DNA of 64,000 nt from Mucilaginibacter sp. PAMC 26640. GTDB taxonomy: Bacteria; Bacteroidota; Bacteroidia; Sphingobacteriales; Sphingobacteriaceae. Under the pieces are notes generated by a model. That model was not told the origin of the DNA. It saw only the letters and a list, made by a program, of their open reading frames with translations, and ran no database searches. Within the stretch, counting starts at the first letter, position 1, and each line of letters starts with the position of its first letter. The translations under genes and the position numbers were made by a program. The stretch is taken from contig CP014773.1 of the NCBI GenBank assembly GCA_001596135.1, positions 1,612,001 through 1,676,000 of the forward strand, read 5' to 3'. Below, piece after piece: positions 49,770-58,998 of this stretch.

Positions 49770-51098
49770 CTAAGATCTTATGAGTCGGGCTGGAATGATG
49801 ATAGAGAAGGTGCTCCCTTTATCTTTTTCAGAACGTACGTTAATTTCGATATTGTGAAAAACGGCGATGGATTTAACTATTGGAAGCCCAAGTCCGAAAC
49901 TATCCTGCGTAAGTGATTGCTTAATTTTTTTAAACCGGCGAAAGATGTACGGCAGTTCTTCTTCTGATATTCCGATTCCGGTGTCGTTGATATTGATCTG
50001 GTAGTAGTCTTTCACTAATTCACCAGTGATCATGATGCGGCCATTAGCTTTATTGTACTTAATAGCATTGTTTACCAAGTTAAACAAGAGGTTGAAAAGC
50101 AGGAATTTGTTTACGTTGATGAGCGTTATATCTTGCGCTAGTGCCAGTTCATAACTGATGTTTTTATCCTGTAACCTGATGGAGATTTCCTCATACAGAT
50201 CCTGGAGTAAATAGTTCAACGAAATTTCGTCTTCTTTTAAAAACTGCTCATTTTCTATCTGTGAGATCAATAGCAATGTTTTGGTGATGCTTTTTAAGCG
50301 GTTGAGGATCCTTTGCATCTCCAGCATTCTTACCTTCAACTCGTCGGCTATGTCTTCCTGCTCAAACAAGTTTTCAATTTTAGATTGCAGAATGGAGATG
50401 GGCGTCATCAATTCATGTGATGCGTTGGAAATAAACTCGCGTTCTTTTTGAAAGGCCAGTTCTATCTGCGCAATCATCCGGTGGATACTTAGATCCAGAT
50501 GCCGAAAATCTGATGTGCTTGTTTTTACCTGGTTGTATGTAGTAAAACTCGGGAATTTGGTACCGACCAGTTTGGTTTTAATAATCCGGCTCAGTGGCGC
50601 AAGTATATAGTTAGAGTATACGAGGTCGGCCAGGATGGTGAGCAAGATCATCCCTAAGAGGATAAGAAAGGCGATAGTTTGCAGCGGGCCTGTGGTGTCA
50701 TTTATTGTTTCGGTGCTTTTCCCTATCTCCAATAGGTAGTTTCGCTTGCCGGCTTTAAAAGTATGGCTGAGGATGCGGTAATCAATGGTGTCGCGCTCAA
50801 CCGAACGGCGGTCATTATAAATTGTATCGGCAAAGTAGTCTGGTTCTACTTCGTCCAGGCTAATGTATTCCTCTTTAAGCGGTAAATAGCTACCATAGCT
50901 TTCACCATCTGCTATATAGTTTTTTATGCCCTTTTCTTTTACTATTTGTAAAAGTTTGTCACGTTGTTTAATGAGGCGGCTATCTGTGTAACTTTTATTG
51001 ATGCTTTCTATTACCGATGGCAGCAGCAGTACGAAAAGGGTTACGATAACCAGTTTCGACAGGGCATTAAACAGCGTAAGTTTGGTTTTAAGTTTCAA
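49770..51098 (-). CDS. Sensor histidine kinase
   Basis: 442 residues. Two transmembrane helices (about 12-30 and 141-163) enclose a periplasmic sensor of about 110 residues of unknown fold. A HisKA domain has H228 in FISNASHELMTPISI, and the HATPase domain has NLVNNAIKYNKAN (N box), INDTGIGISEEELPYIF and FGLGLPIVKSI. It pairs with the OmpR-type regulator whose stop lies four bases upstream, as the last gene of a four-gene minus-strand operon starting at 53073. Confidence 0.92.
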   Translation of the reverse strand: MKLKTKLTLFNALSKLVIVTLFVLLLPSVIESINKSYTDSRLIKQRDKLLQIVKEKGIKNYIADGESYGSYLPLKEEYISLDEVEPDYFADTIYNDRRSVERDTIDYRILSHTFKAGKRNYLLEIGKSTETINDTTGPLQTIAFLILLGMILLTILADLVYSNYILAPLSRIIKTKLVGTKFPSFTTYNQVKTSTSDFRHLDLSIHRMIAQIELAFQKEREFISNASHELMTPISILQSKIENLFEQEDIADELKVRMLEMQRILNRLKSITKTLLLISQIENEQFLKEDEISLNYLLQDLYEEISIRLQDKNISYELALAQDITLINVNKFLLFNLLFNLVNNAIKYNKANGRIMITGELVKDYYQININDTGIGISEEELPYIFRRFKKIKQSLTQDSFGLGLPIVKSIAVFHNIEINVRSEKDKGSTFSIIIPARLIRS

Positions 51099-51102
51099 AT
51101 AC

Positions 51103-51786
51103 TTAAACGTTTGTTTTTATACGGTAGCCTAAGCCACGCACGGTTTCCAGCCAGTCGGCAGGGGCAAAGGCGCTCAATTTTTTGCGGATGTTTTTGATGT
51201 GAGCATCAATAAAGTTCGAGTCGTAATCATCGTTCACTACGCTTCCCCATATATGTTCGCTTAGCTGCGCACGCGTTAGCGTTCGGTTTTTATGGAGAAT
51301 CATATAAGCGATCAGGTCGAATTCTTTCTTAGTGATATTAGTAACAGAAGTGGTTAGATAGGTAATTGTCCGGTCTGTTAAATTTACCAAAAAACCGTCG
51401 AGGTTGACAGTTTGGTTTACCAGTCCGAATTTTCTGCGGGTAATGGCCTGCATGCGGCTTTGCAGTTCTAAGAGTGAGAATGGTTTTGGCAGGTAATCGT
51501 CGGCACCCAGGTCTAGCCCCATTATACGATCATATACTTCTGCGCGGGCAGTTAAAATAATACAGGCAGCTTCCGGGCGATTTTTTTTGGCTTCCTTCAG
51601 CAGGTCCAGGCCATCGTAATCCGGCAGGCCAAGATCGATCAGGATAAAATCATACAGATTTACGGCAATTTTTTCTGATGCGGATGTGCCATTAAAACAT
51701 ACCTCGCAAATATAGTTGTGCTTCGAAAGGAATAATTCCAATTCGTAGGCAAGCGCTTTTTCGTCTTCTATAATTAAAACATTCAT
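51103..51786 (-). CDS. OmpR/PhoB-family response regulator
   Basis: 227 residues from ATG 51786. The receiver has the acidic pair in LIIEDEK, D51 in LIDLGLPD as phospho-acceptor and K in LPKPFSLLEL. The C-terminal winged helix (NITKKEFDLIAYMILHKNRTLTR, then FIDAHIKNIRKKL) binds DNA. Next in the same operon is its histidine kinase. Upstream lie a barrel protein and a short basic exported protein that may be its inputs or targets. Confidence 0.93.
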   Translation of the reverse strand: MNVLIIEDEKALAYELELFLSKHNYICEVCFNGTSASEKIAVNLYDFILIDLGLPDYDGLDLLKEAKKNRPEAACIILTARAEVYDRIMGLDLGADDYLPKPFSLLELQSRMQAITRRKFGLVNQTVNLDGFLVNLTDRTITYLTTSVTNITKKEFDLIAYMILHKNRTLTRAQLSEHIWGSVVNDDYDSNFIDAHIKNIRKKLSAFAPADWLETVRGLGYRIKTNV

Positions 51787-51795
51787 TTGGCACAA

Positions 51796-52704
51796 TTAAT
51801 AAAAAACGTAATAAAATGTTAAATTATAAAAAGATTCACGGCGGTTAAGTAATGCACCCTCCACATTAACAGGAATAGAGTATTTGTATGAAAACTCGAG
51901 TGTATAATGAGGGCGGTTGTATGATATTGGAATCTTAAAGCTGTAATTAAGCATAGTAAACTTGGCATTATCGCGCGCGCCCAGGCCGTTCTCGTTTTTA
52001 ATATAAATATTGTTCGCCTCCAGGCGGTATTTATGATCTATCGAATATCGCTGCACAAAGTTTTGTGTGCCCAAAATGAAATTAAATGATGGGTTGATAG
52101 ATAAGTAATCCTGATCGTCGAAAATGCTCCAGCTGCTTTCCCAGTATCTTGAATTACTAACAGTTGCAAAAATATCATAAGATTTGCCAAAAAGATAATC
52201 TCCTATCAGGCTGGTTTTCAGCAGACCCCAGTCGTACGAGTTTTTTAAATTGATATCGTTCGATGATGCCGATTTGATGATCTGCGAGTCGTCATTGAAA
52301 AAGAAGCGGGTGTAACTGATCGTCCCGGTGAACTTTTTCGAGAAACGGTAATAATACCCGCCACCAACGTCAATTTCATCAACAACGGGTTTGTAGCCCA
52401 GTACCTTCAATGCCGACCCATATACAAAGAAACCGGATTTATAATTGATCACCATGTCACCAGAAACAAATGGATATCTATACGGGCCTGTGCGGCCAAA
52501 GAACAAGGCATCGCTGCCATAATTAACACCTGCTGATAGAGAATTTTTGCGGACTAATACCGCTGTGGTATCGGCAAGTTTTGTTACCACAGTATCGCTA
52601 TCAGCAACTAGTGCCTTTTGCGGAAAAGCAAAAAGCAATGCGCTTGGCGATGCACTTAATGCACTGCTTGTGATAAAAAAAAGTAATATGCCGAAGTATC
52701 TCAT
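51796..52704 (-). CDS. Outer-membrane beta-barrel protein in the two-component operon
   Basis: 302 residues from ATG 52704 (the TTG at 52710 is less likely). Signal peptide MRYFGILLFFITSSALSA. The body alternates aromatic strands (GGGYYYRFSKKFTGTISYTR, YTLEFSYKYSIPV) and ends ESFYNLTFYYVFY, a classical last barrel strand. No known family. It lies nine bases before the response regulator and 24 bases after the basic exported protein. A surface role under control of, or sensed by, this two-component pair is inferred from gene order. Confidence 0.72.
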   Translation of the reverse strand: MRYFGILLFFITSSALSASPSALLFAFPQKALVADSDTVVTKLADTTAVLVRKNSLSAGVNYGSDALFFGRTGPYRYPFVSGDMVINYKSGFFVYGSALKVLGYKPVVDEIDVGGGYYYRFSKKFTGTISYTRFFFNDDSQIIKSASSNDINLKNSYDWGLLKTSLIGDYLFGKSYDIFATVSNSRYWESSWSIFDDQDYLSINPSFNFILGTQNFVQRYSIDHKYRLEANNIYIKNENGLGARDNAKFTMLNYSFKIPISYNRPHYTLEFSYKYSIPVNVEGALLNRRESFYNLTFYYVFY

Positions 52705-52728
52705 TAACAAAGTGCTGTAAACTTAATA

Positions 52729-53073
52729 TTAATTATCATTTCTTCTTGGTATCTCAGGTGGCCTTTCTAAACCATCAGGCCTGCGCTGCCTTTTAGGTTT
52801 AGGTTTTGGCTTTCCGGTCGCCGGGTCTATTTCTTCTAACTTCTCTGGTTTCGGCTGCTTTTTGGCTTTCGCCACTTCTTTAATTTTCTTTTTATCTTCT
52901 TCAAGCTGGCGTTGCCTGGCTTTTGTGGTAGTATCGCGCTGCAAAGCTGCAGGCATAGCAAAGTGTATAGCCGGGCTGGTAAATTCGGGGCTTTTAATAG
53001 CATTATTTTTTGCAGATAGAAGGCGTGGCGCGGATATCATCAGGAGTACAATATACAAAAACCACTTTATCAT
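52729..53073 (-). CDS. Short exported basic protein, unknown function
   Basis: 114 residues. Signal peptide MIKWFLYIVLLMISAPRLLSA. The mature part is rich in Lys, Pro, Arg and Glu: RQLEEDKKKIKEVAKAKKQ, GKPKPKPKRQRRPDG, LERPPEIPRRNDN. It is probably unstructured and may bind wall or polyanionic polymer. It is the first gene of the operon leading to the barrel protein, regulator and kinase. It has no homologue that I recognise. Confidence 0.6.
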   Translation of the reverse strand: MIKWFLYIVLLMISAPRLLSAKNNAIKSPEFTSPAIHFAMPAALQRDTTTKARQRQLEEDKKKIKEVAKAKKQPKPEKLEEIDPATGKPKPKPKRQRRPDGLERPPEIPRRNDN

Positions 53074-53226
53074 TTCAGACGCATGAACAAATGCTTAACT
53101 ATTAAACGCAAAAACGGCCATTACGCCGTAGTGCATATTCAATAATTAGCGGGGGTAAAAATTAAGCCAAATAGGTTTGGTTGTATTTAATGTAAATATA
53201 TAAATAGAACGGATAGCGTAATACGC

Positions 53227-54147
53227 TTACCCTGCTAAATTAATTCCTTTTGACGTATAGATACGTGCATGGTCATCAACGATAATACAAGCCATTTGGT
53301 TAAGCTTATTAATGAGATATAAACCCGCATTTATGCCCATGGCAATAATTGGCGATGCCATTGCATCGGCAAGTTCTGCACCGGGGGTGATCATGCTAAC
53401 GCTTTTAATTTTGCTTACAGGGAAGCCGTTCTCCGCGTTGATCTTGCCAATAACGGTATTGCTGGTAATAGGGGTGAGTTTTTCTGAATTGAAAGAGGTG
53501 GCGAAAGCCATATTACTGATGTTGATGCCCGCAAATGGCTGCCCGGCCTTTGATGGGTCCGCTGAACCGATGGTCCACGGGGTGTTATCAGGCTGGAGGC
53601 CCCAGCTGAGCAGGTCGCCGCCGGCGTTAATCACACCGCTGTTTACCCCATTCATCTGTAAAATATATTTTGCCCTGTCGGCAGCATACCCACGACTGAT
53701 GGCGCCAAAACCAATCCGCATCCCTTTATTTTTAAGGAAAACCGTTTGCTTCTCAGCATTCAATACTACATTCTTATAGTTGGTTAGGCTAATTTTACGT
53801 TTTGCCGCTTTTGTATCAGCATTGCTAATAGCAGGGTAGGTGATATCAAAAGTACCGTAAGTAAGTTCGGAGATTTGAATTGAGCGGTCAACAAGTCTGT
53901 ATATTTCAGCATCTACATGCACCGGGCGGATACCGGCGTTGCGGTTGATCTCGTTTAAGGTGCTGTCGTCTGTAAAAGTGCTGAGTAATTTTTCTACCCT
54001 ATTAATTTCGGCAATAGCATTGTCGATCCGATCATCTGCCCAGGCAATATTATCAGCTAGGAGGCTAATTTCAAATCTGTTTCCCATTAACCTAATTTCG
54101 CGAGCGAAAATGCTATTGTTACCTGTTAAGTTTTTTACTGCCAGCAT
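53227..54147 (-). CDS. ApbE-like FAD:protein FMN transferase
   Basis: 306 residues. The fold follows ApbE: LMGNRFEISLLADN near the start, DISYP-like FDITYPAISN, IGFGAISRGYAADRAKYIL, VINAGGDLLSWGLQPD and a C-terminal AELADAMASPIIAMG where the metal-binding Asp and Thr/Ser sit. Such enzymes attach FMN to Thr of Rnf/Nqr or other flavoproteins in the periplasm. No signal peptide or lipobox is visible at this start, which is odd for the family; a truncated N-terminus or cytoplasmic action is possible. No FMN-acceptor gene is adjacent. Confidence 0.85.
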   Translation of the reverse strand: MLAVKNLTGNNSIFAREIRLMGNRFEISLLADNIAWADDRIDNAIAEINRVEKLLSTFTDDSTLNEINRNAGIRPVHVDAEIYRLVDRSIQISELTYGTFDITYPAISNADTKAAKRKISLTNYKNVVLNAEKQTVFLKNKGMRIGFGAISRGYAADRAKYILQMNGVNSGVINAGGDLLSWGLQPDNTPWTIGSADPSKAGQPFAGINISNMAFATSFNSEKLTPITSNTVIGKINAENGFPVSKIKSVSMITPGAELADAMASPIIAMGINAGLYLINKLNQMACIIVDDHARIYTSKGINLAG

Positions 54148-54269
54148 ACATCTTAAAATTAAATACAGTTAAATAAGCTACAGCCCAAAACATTAAAATT
54201 CAGTTAGGGGCTAACTTATTGATACTAAAGTACAGGGGCAATATGAAATTGAGATGAAAAGAAACCCGG

Positions 54270-54305
54270 CTAAACAAATAAAGCACCTTAAATTAAGGTG
54301 CTTTA
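54270..54305 (-). terminator. Terminator of prfA
   Basis: TAAAGCACCTTAA (54279-54291) pairs with TTAAGGTGCTTTA (54293-54305), forming a near-perfect hairpin. On the minus strand T-rich sequence follows. Confidence 0.85.
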
Positions 54306-54330
54306 CTTACAAGTATCATGATGTTACGTT

Positions 54331-55404
54331 TTATGCCGCGGTACCTTCTTTTAAACGCTCGGCATTTTCAGCAAATTGCAATGCTTCCATTATCTCTTGC
54401 AGATCGCCGTTCATAACGCCTACCAGATTATAAATAGTTAAGCCTATGCGGTGCTCGGTTAAACGGCCCTGAGGATAGTTGTACGTTCGCACTTTGGCAC
54501 TCCTGTCGCCCGTTGCCACCATGGTTTTACGCCTTTTCGAAGTTTCTTCCAGATGCTTCTGCAGTTCCATTTCGTACACACGTGAGCGTAATACACCAAG
54601 GGCTTTATCGTAATTTTTCAATTGCGATTTTTGGTCCTGGCATTGCGCAACAATACCGGTAGGTAAGTGGGTTAAACGCACGGCAGAGTAGGTAGTATTT
54701 ACCGACTGGCCGCCCGGGCCCGAAGCACAGAAAAGATCCTTACGGATGTCACTCACCTGCAGGTCAATATCAAACTCATCAACTTCAGGCAAAACTACCA
54801 CCGATGCAGCTGAAGTATGTACACGGCCCTGAGTTTCGGTATCCGGCACGCGCTGTACGCGATGTACGCCAGATTCGTATTTAAAGTTACCGTAAGCATC
54901 TTCCGCATTTACGTTAAATACAATTTCTTTATAACCGCCCGATGTGCCCTCGGTGTAATCGATCAGCTCGGTTCTCCAACCCCTCTTTTCACAGTACCGC
55001 ATATACATGCGGTAAAGGTCTCCTGCAAACAAAGCAGCTTCATCTCCGCCTGTGCCGCCACGGATTTCGATAACCGCATTTTTAGAATCTTCCGGATCTT
55101 TCGGGATCAGCATTAAACGAATAGCTTCTTCCATCTCTTCCTGCTTGGTTAGCAGCTCGTCCAACTCCATCTTGGCCATTTCGCGAAACTCGTCATCCTT
55201 TTCGGTAGCCAGGATCTCTTTATTGGTATCTATGTTGCTCATGATGTTACGGTATATGTTATACTCGTCAACAATCTTGGCAAGGTCTTTATATTCCTTG
55301 TTCAGCTGGGCAAAGCGTTTCATGTCGCTCATGGCATCCGGGCTGCTTAGTTCAACTTCTACTGCTTTCCAGCGTTGAAATATTAATTCTAATTTCTCTA
55401 ACAT
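54331..55404 (-). CDS. prfA: Peptide chain release factor 1
   Basis: 357 residues. GGQ in SGPGGQSVNTTYSAVRL (peptidyl-tRNA hydrolysis) is present, together with the anticodon-like VQRVPDTETQGRVHTS region containing the PxT-type stop-codon reader of RF1 (PDTET) rather than the SPF of RF2. It terminates at UAA and UAG. It has a -7 box far upstream (55544) and a terminator downstream; single-gene unit. Confidence 0.95.
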   Translation of the reverse strand: MLEKLELIFQRWKAVEVELSSPDAMSDMKRFAQLNKEYKDLAKIVDEYNIYRNIMSNIDTNKEILATEKDDEFREMAKMELDELLTKQEEMEEAIRLMLIPKDPEDSKNAVIEIRGGTGGDEAALFAGDLYRMYMRYCEKRGWRTELIDYTEGTSGGYKEIVFNVNAEDAYGNFKYESGVHRVQRVPDTETQGRVHTSAASVVVLPEVDEFDIDLQVSDIRKDLFCASGPGGQSVNTTYSAVRLTHLPTGIVAQCQDQKSQLKNYDKALGVLRSRVYEMELQKHLEETSKRRKTMVATGDRSAKVRTYNYPQGRLTEHRIGLTIYNLVGVMNGDLQEIMEALQFAENAERLKEGTAA

Positions 55405-55706
55405 CTTATTTTGAAAATCAATGCAGTGCTAATTGGTTACTATAGCCCCGCTTTTTATTACAAGCTTTTGCCCCGGTAATTGCTAACCCAAAGTTTTCCA
55501 TTTCAATCGGGTTTATTTTAGGTAATGCGGTGCAACAAACATGCAAAAATACGTAATTTAAAGCAGATTATATATTCAGGGTATTGTAAAGAGAAATCAA
55601 CTTCTTCTTTAATTTTTAGTAGGCCTATGTTAGGAAGAATGTTAGTGAGATTACCGCAGCGATCATCTCCGTAACCCTGATTGTTTAAATATTGCAATAC
55701 GCTTAA
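55405..55706. other. 302-base region without a gene between lpxH and prfA
   Basis: It holds the likely prfA -7 box (TATTTTTG on the minus strand at 55544-55551), which would give a leader of about 135 bases for prfA. Otherwise the sequence is AT-rich. I see no tRNA, conserved ORF or strong hairpin. A structured leader cannot be ruled out by eye. Confidence 0.5.
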
Positions 55707-56462
55707 CTACCTGGCAGGCTCAAAATGCTTTAACTCCAGCGTAGTGCCGTCAAATACAGTATAAGTGCTAAAGTTTACCCACTCCCCTAAGTTAATATAG
55801 CGGCTGGTTGGCGATAGTATTCTATCCAGCGGGAAATGACGGTGACCGAAAATTAAATAATCGTAATGTGTTTTTGATAAAAGCTGCCTGGAGTAAGTAA
55901 CCAGCCATTCGTTTTCGTGCTTGCGTAAATGTTGGGTTCGCCCGCCTTCCATTCTGCTGGCTCTTGACCACCTGTTGGCAATCCCAACCCCAAGGTTTGG
56001 ATGGATCCTTGCAAAAAGCCATTGGCAGAGCTTGCTGCGAAATATGTTTTTTAGCAATTTGTACTTTTTATCGCCAGGGCCAAGGCCATCGCCGTGGTGC
56101 AGAAAAAACTTTTTGCCCCCACGTTCCATAACCATTTCGTCAGATATGATACGCGCATTTAATTCTGTAACCAGGTAATCAAACATCCACATGTCATGGT
56201 TGCCCTTAAAGAAGTAAATTTTGGTACCATTATCGGCCATTTGCGCCAATCGACCTAAAAAGCGGATATAACCTTTGGGAACAACTGTGGCATATTCGAA
56301 CCAAAAGTCGAAAATATCACCAACCAGGAAAAGTTCGGCGGCATCGGGCATGATCATGTCTAGCCAGCGCACAATCCGGTCTTCGCGTTCACGGCTGGAG
56401 GTATGGGATACGGCACCTAAATGAAAGTCTGAAGCAAAATAAATATTTTTACCCGTTGGCAT
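55707..56462 (-). CDS. lpxH: UDP-2,3-diacylglucosamine pyrophosphatase-type metallophosphatase
   Basis: 251 residues from ATG 56462 (the TTG at 56471 lies in the -7 box). Calcineurin-fold motifs: SDFHLG (11-16), LVGDIFDFW, FKGNHDMW and FLHHGDGLG, FGHRH. These bind two Mn ions. In Gram-negative lipid A synthesis the enzyme makes lipid X from UDP-2,3-diacylglucosamine. Other calcineurin-like hydrolases share these motifs, but the length and HHGDGLGPGD context fit LpxH best. Confidence 0.87.
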   Translation of the reverse strand: MPTGKNIYFASDFHLGAVSHTSSREREDRIVRWLDMIMPDAAELFLVGDIFDFWFEYATVVPKGYIRFLGRLAQMADNGTKIYFFKGNHDMWMFDYLVTELNARIISDEMVMERGGKKFFLHHGDGLGPGDKKYKLLKNIFRSKLCQWLFARIHPNLGVGIANRWSRASRMEGGRTQHLRKHENEWLVTYSRQLLSKTHYDYLIFGHRHFPLDRILSPTSRYINLGEWVNFSTYTVFDGTTLELKHFEPAR

Positions 56463-56468
56463 AGCTGT

Positions 56469-56476
56469 CAAAAATA
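56469..56476 (-). promoter_or_regulatory. -7 box of lpxH
   Basis: TATTTTTG on the minus strand ends six bases before the lpxH ATG. Confidence 0.5.
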
Positions 56477-56521
56477 CAGGATTAATTTACAGTGCACAAA
56501 TTTGATTTTAAAAGAAATAGC

Positions 56522-57079
56522 TTACCTTGAGGCTGCTACAGGCGGTAAAAATTCCATACGCTTGGCGAAATATACATCCCAGCTATGCTGCTGTTGTTTG
56601 TTGGTGCTATGTTCCGTATCATCGTCATAATCAAGATTAAGCTGCTTGTATTTGGCATCAACCCGGTTAAATATAGCCATCGCTTCATTTTGATAATTTG
56701 CAGTGAAACGAGTGCGGTTAACTATACGCAGTACCTCCTGCTGCTCCAGGTAGGCAATGTTGTAATGGCCTTGCTCATGCTTCAGAATCTCGGCAAGCTG
56801 AATTTGCGATGAGATGCGCGACCTGTCTATCCATGATTTGTAATTGTTCATGTTTAGCGTCACATTAAAATGCAAAATGTACTCTCCATCTGTATGCGAT
56901 GCCTGGAATCGAAAATCAATAGTACAATTGGTATAAGCAACCACTCCGCGGCTGTTAGCACGGGGCGATCCTCTGAAATCGTCGGCGGTTAATTGCCTGA
57001 AAGATTGGGCAAACAGCGTAGCAGAAACCAGCATCAAACCTAAACACAGGATGCCGCCTTTCAAAAGTTTAAATGTCAT
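56522..57079 (-). CDS. DUF922 secreted zinc-protease-like protein
   Basis: 185 residues. Signal peptide MTFKLLKGGILCLGLMLVSATLFA; then the family core with HEQGH at 101-105 (HExxH zinc-ligand motif) preceded by LAEILK, and the second half YLEQQEVLRIVNRT. DUF922 members are predicted zincin peptidases of the periplasm. No peptidase activity has been shown for this one. It starts 19 bases after the SPFH gene and is probably co-transcribed with it. Confidence 0.82.
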   Translation of the reverse strand: MTFKLLKGGILCLGLMLVSATLFAQSFRQLTADDFRGSPRANSRGVVAYTNCTIDFRFQASHTDGEYILHFNVTLNMNNYKSWIDRSRISSQIQLAEILKHEQGHYNIAYLEQQEVLRIVNRTRFTANYQNEAMAIFNRVDAKYKQLNLDYDDDTEHSTNKQQQHSWDVYFAKRMEFLPPVAASR

Positions 57080-57098
57080 CGAAGCCGTTAAGTAAATT

Positions 57099-58040
57099 TT
57101 ACTTTTGGACTTTATCGGTATGCAAAAGGTTTAAGGCCATCATTTCTTTCATGGTACGCTCCATTCCTTCGGTAGATCCGTCAAGGAAAATGACATTGCC
57201 CCTGGAGTTTTCGGCAAAGTGCTTGATGGATTCCGTCCACATGGTAAACAGAATCACCGAGGTATCCATGTTGGCCTCCTGCATCTCTTTGGCTGCAGTC
57301 GTCATACCCTTGGCTACTTCCTCACGGAACAAGGCAATACCCTGTCCGCGTAATTGCGCGGCCTGGCGTTCTGCCTCCGCAGAGATCTTGATAGCGTTAC
57401 CTTCAGCCTCCGCCGCTTTGGTCTTGGTGATCAGCAGGGCCTGGCCTTCATTCTCGGCAGCGGCTTTTAAATTGTTCGATGCTACCACCTGGCTCATCGA
57501 TTTCATGATCACCTCATCAAAGGTGATATCATTCAGCTGCAGGTCCTGCAGGTGATAGCCCCAGCCCTCCAGTATCGTATCCAGTTGGTCTTTTACATGC
57601 TCCACAATATCGCGGCGTAATATCAACACTTCGCTTTGTCGTTTGGTGGCCACAAATGCGCGTATGGAGCCTTCTACCGTACGAATGAGCGCCTGCATAA
57701 GGTTACGGTCGTCTACAAACTTAAACGCTACATTTTTGATAGCTTCTTCCGACTGATCCAGTACGGAGTAGAGCAACATAGCTTTGAAATATACATTCGC
57801 CTGATCGAACGTAACGGCCTGGAACTCCAATTCTACCGACCGGTTCTGGATGGAGATCTTGGAATGAATATTTTCGATGAAAGGGATCTTGAAATTCAAT
57901 CCCGGCGTTAAAATCCGGCGATATTTACCAAAAATGGTGATCACTACGATAGTGCCCTGCTTAACAGTTACAAAGCAGGATATCAGAATAATAAAAATAA
58001 AAAAAGCGATAAGTAAGAGAGCGATTGATGAGGTTCCCAT
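57099..58040 (-). CDS. SPFH (band 7)/slipin-like membrane protein
   Basis: 313 residues. One N-terminal transmembrane helix (SIALLLIAFFIFIILISCFV), then an SPFH domain (TVKQGTIVVITIFGKYRRILTPGLNFKIPF, about 25-200) and a coiled-coil region rich in Ala/Glu (KAAAENEGQALLITKTKAAEAEG, AEAERQAAQL). Members form membrane-associated cages that hold proteases or lipids. Here the gene is followed by a DUF922 protease-like gene, which parallels the stomatin-protease pairs known in other bacteria (there NfeD or FtsH). Confidence 0.9.
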   Translation of the reverse strand: MGTSSIALLLIAFFIFIILISCFVTVKQGTIVVITIFGKYRRILTPGLNFKIPFIENIHSKISIQNRSVELEFQAVTFDQANVYFKAMLLYSVLDQSEEAIKNVAFKFVDDRNLMQALIRTVEGSIRAFVATKRQSEVLILRRDIVEHVKDQLDTILEGWGYHLQDLQLNDITFDEVIMKSMSQVVASNNLKAAAENEGQALLITKTKAAEAEGNAIKISAEAERQAAQLRGQGIALFREEVAKGMTTAAKEMQEANMDTSVILFTMWTESIKHFAENSRGNVIFLDGSTEGMERTMKEMMALNLLHTDKVQK

Positions 58041-58197
58041 TGATTGTGATATATTGATTAAATATAGCTTTATTAGTTGATGTTACAATACCCCAAATGA
58101 ATCTGCTATCTTGGTTAATGAATATGAGCTTTAGCACAACTAACAATTTCACGGATTATTGTGAACGTCCATGAGTAACAGAATTAATTAAAATACA

Positions 58198-58719
58198 TTG
58201 AATAGAGAACAAAAAAGCAGACGGGTACTGCAATCAGCATTTATTAGCTATTTAATTGGCTGCGTTTTATGGTACTTTATTTCTTACAAAAACGCTGAGA
58301 TTATTCAAATAGCAATTGTTGCGTTTATATTAGCAAGCGCTGTTTTATTTATTTCCGAATTTAAATCACGCAATGTGATATCAAAAAATGTAAACGGATA
58401 TAAAACGGTTTTCGTCGTGATTTTTTTGATTGTATTTATAACCGTTTTTGGGGTAATAGATAACTTGGCTAAAGTAAGGGTTGATAATATTTTATCTAAT
58501 GGACCAATAAAATCCACTACTGCAACGGTTGTAAAAGTTGATATGAGGAGTACAAGATCTGGTAAACAGGCTTGGTCAATTATTAATTATAAAACGGCAG
58601 GAACAATAATTGAACAATCTTTCGCTGATACAAGTGACCCTCAAACAGGGAAGAAATATTTAATTGAATATTCAGTACAATACCCTGATATGTTTAGGGT
58701 ATTAAAAACAGTAAAGTGA
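58198..58719 (+). CDS. Small membrane protein with soluble C-terminal domain, TTG start
   Basis: 173 residues. The only available start is TTG at 58198: the preceding frame is stopped by TAA three codons earlier and the next ATG is deep in the gene. Three hydrophobic helices (SAFISYLIGCVLWYFISYK, IQIAIVAFILASAVLFISE, VFVVIFLIVFITVFGVI) are followed by a beta-rich domain (STTATVVKVDMRSTRSGKQAW, TIIEQSFADTSDPQTGKKYL). No known family. Sequence is more AT-rich than neighbours. Confidence 0.65.
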   Translation: MNREQKSRRVLQSAFISYLIGCVLWYFISYKNAEIIQIAIVAFILASAVLFISEFKSRNVISKNVNGYKTVFVVIFLIVFITVFGVIDNLAKVRVDNILSNGPIKSTTATVVKVDMRSTRSGKQAWSIINYKTAGTIIEQSFADTSDPQTGKKYLIEYSVQYPDMFRVLKTVK

Positions 58720-58998
58720 AGTGTAAAACCTAGCTTATATATTAAGCTTTAAACGCATTTTTGCTGCCCACACGGTGTCCTACAAAAAGCGCCAACGGGA
58801 CGTTCTGCCGTATGGCAGCGAAAACACTTGGACGAAGATTTAAAGTTTATCTGTTGTGTGTAATGGCATCCAGCGATTGTTAAAATGTTTCTTGTAATCC
58901 GTTTTTTACTCAAATAGCTTGATTTCAAGTTTGCATTAATGGCATTAGAGAGCCAAAGCCTTAAACAGCTTAGTTATTAAGGTCAATTGTGCTCCTAA

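Noticed and set aside
58720-58998. Possible RNA gene or gene remnant downstream of egtD
   Set aside because: No stable long hairpin, tRNA fold or family-like peptide could be supported by eye; left as an unexplained 279-base gap.
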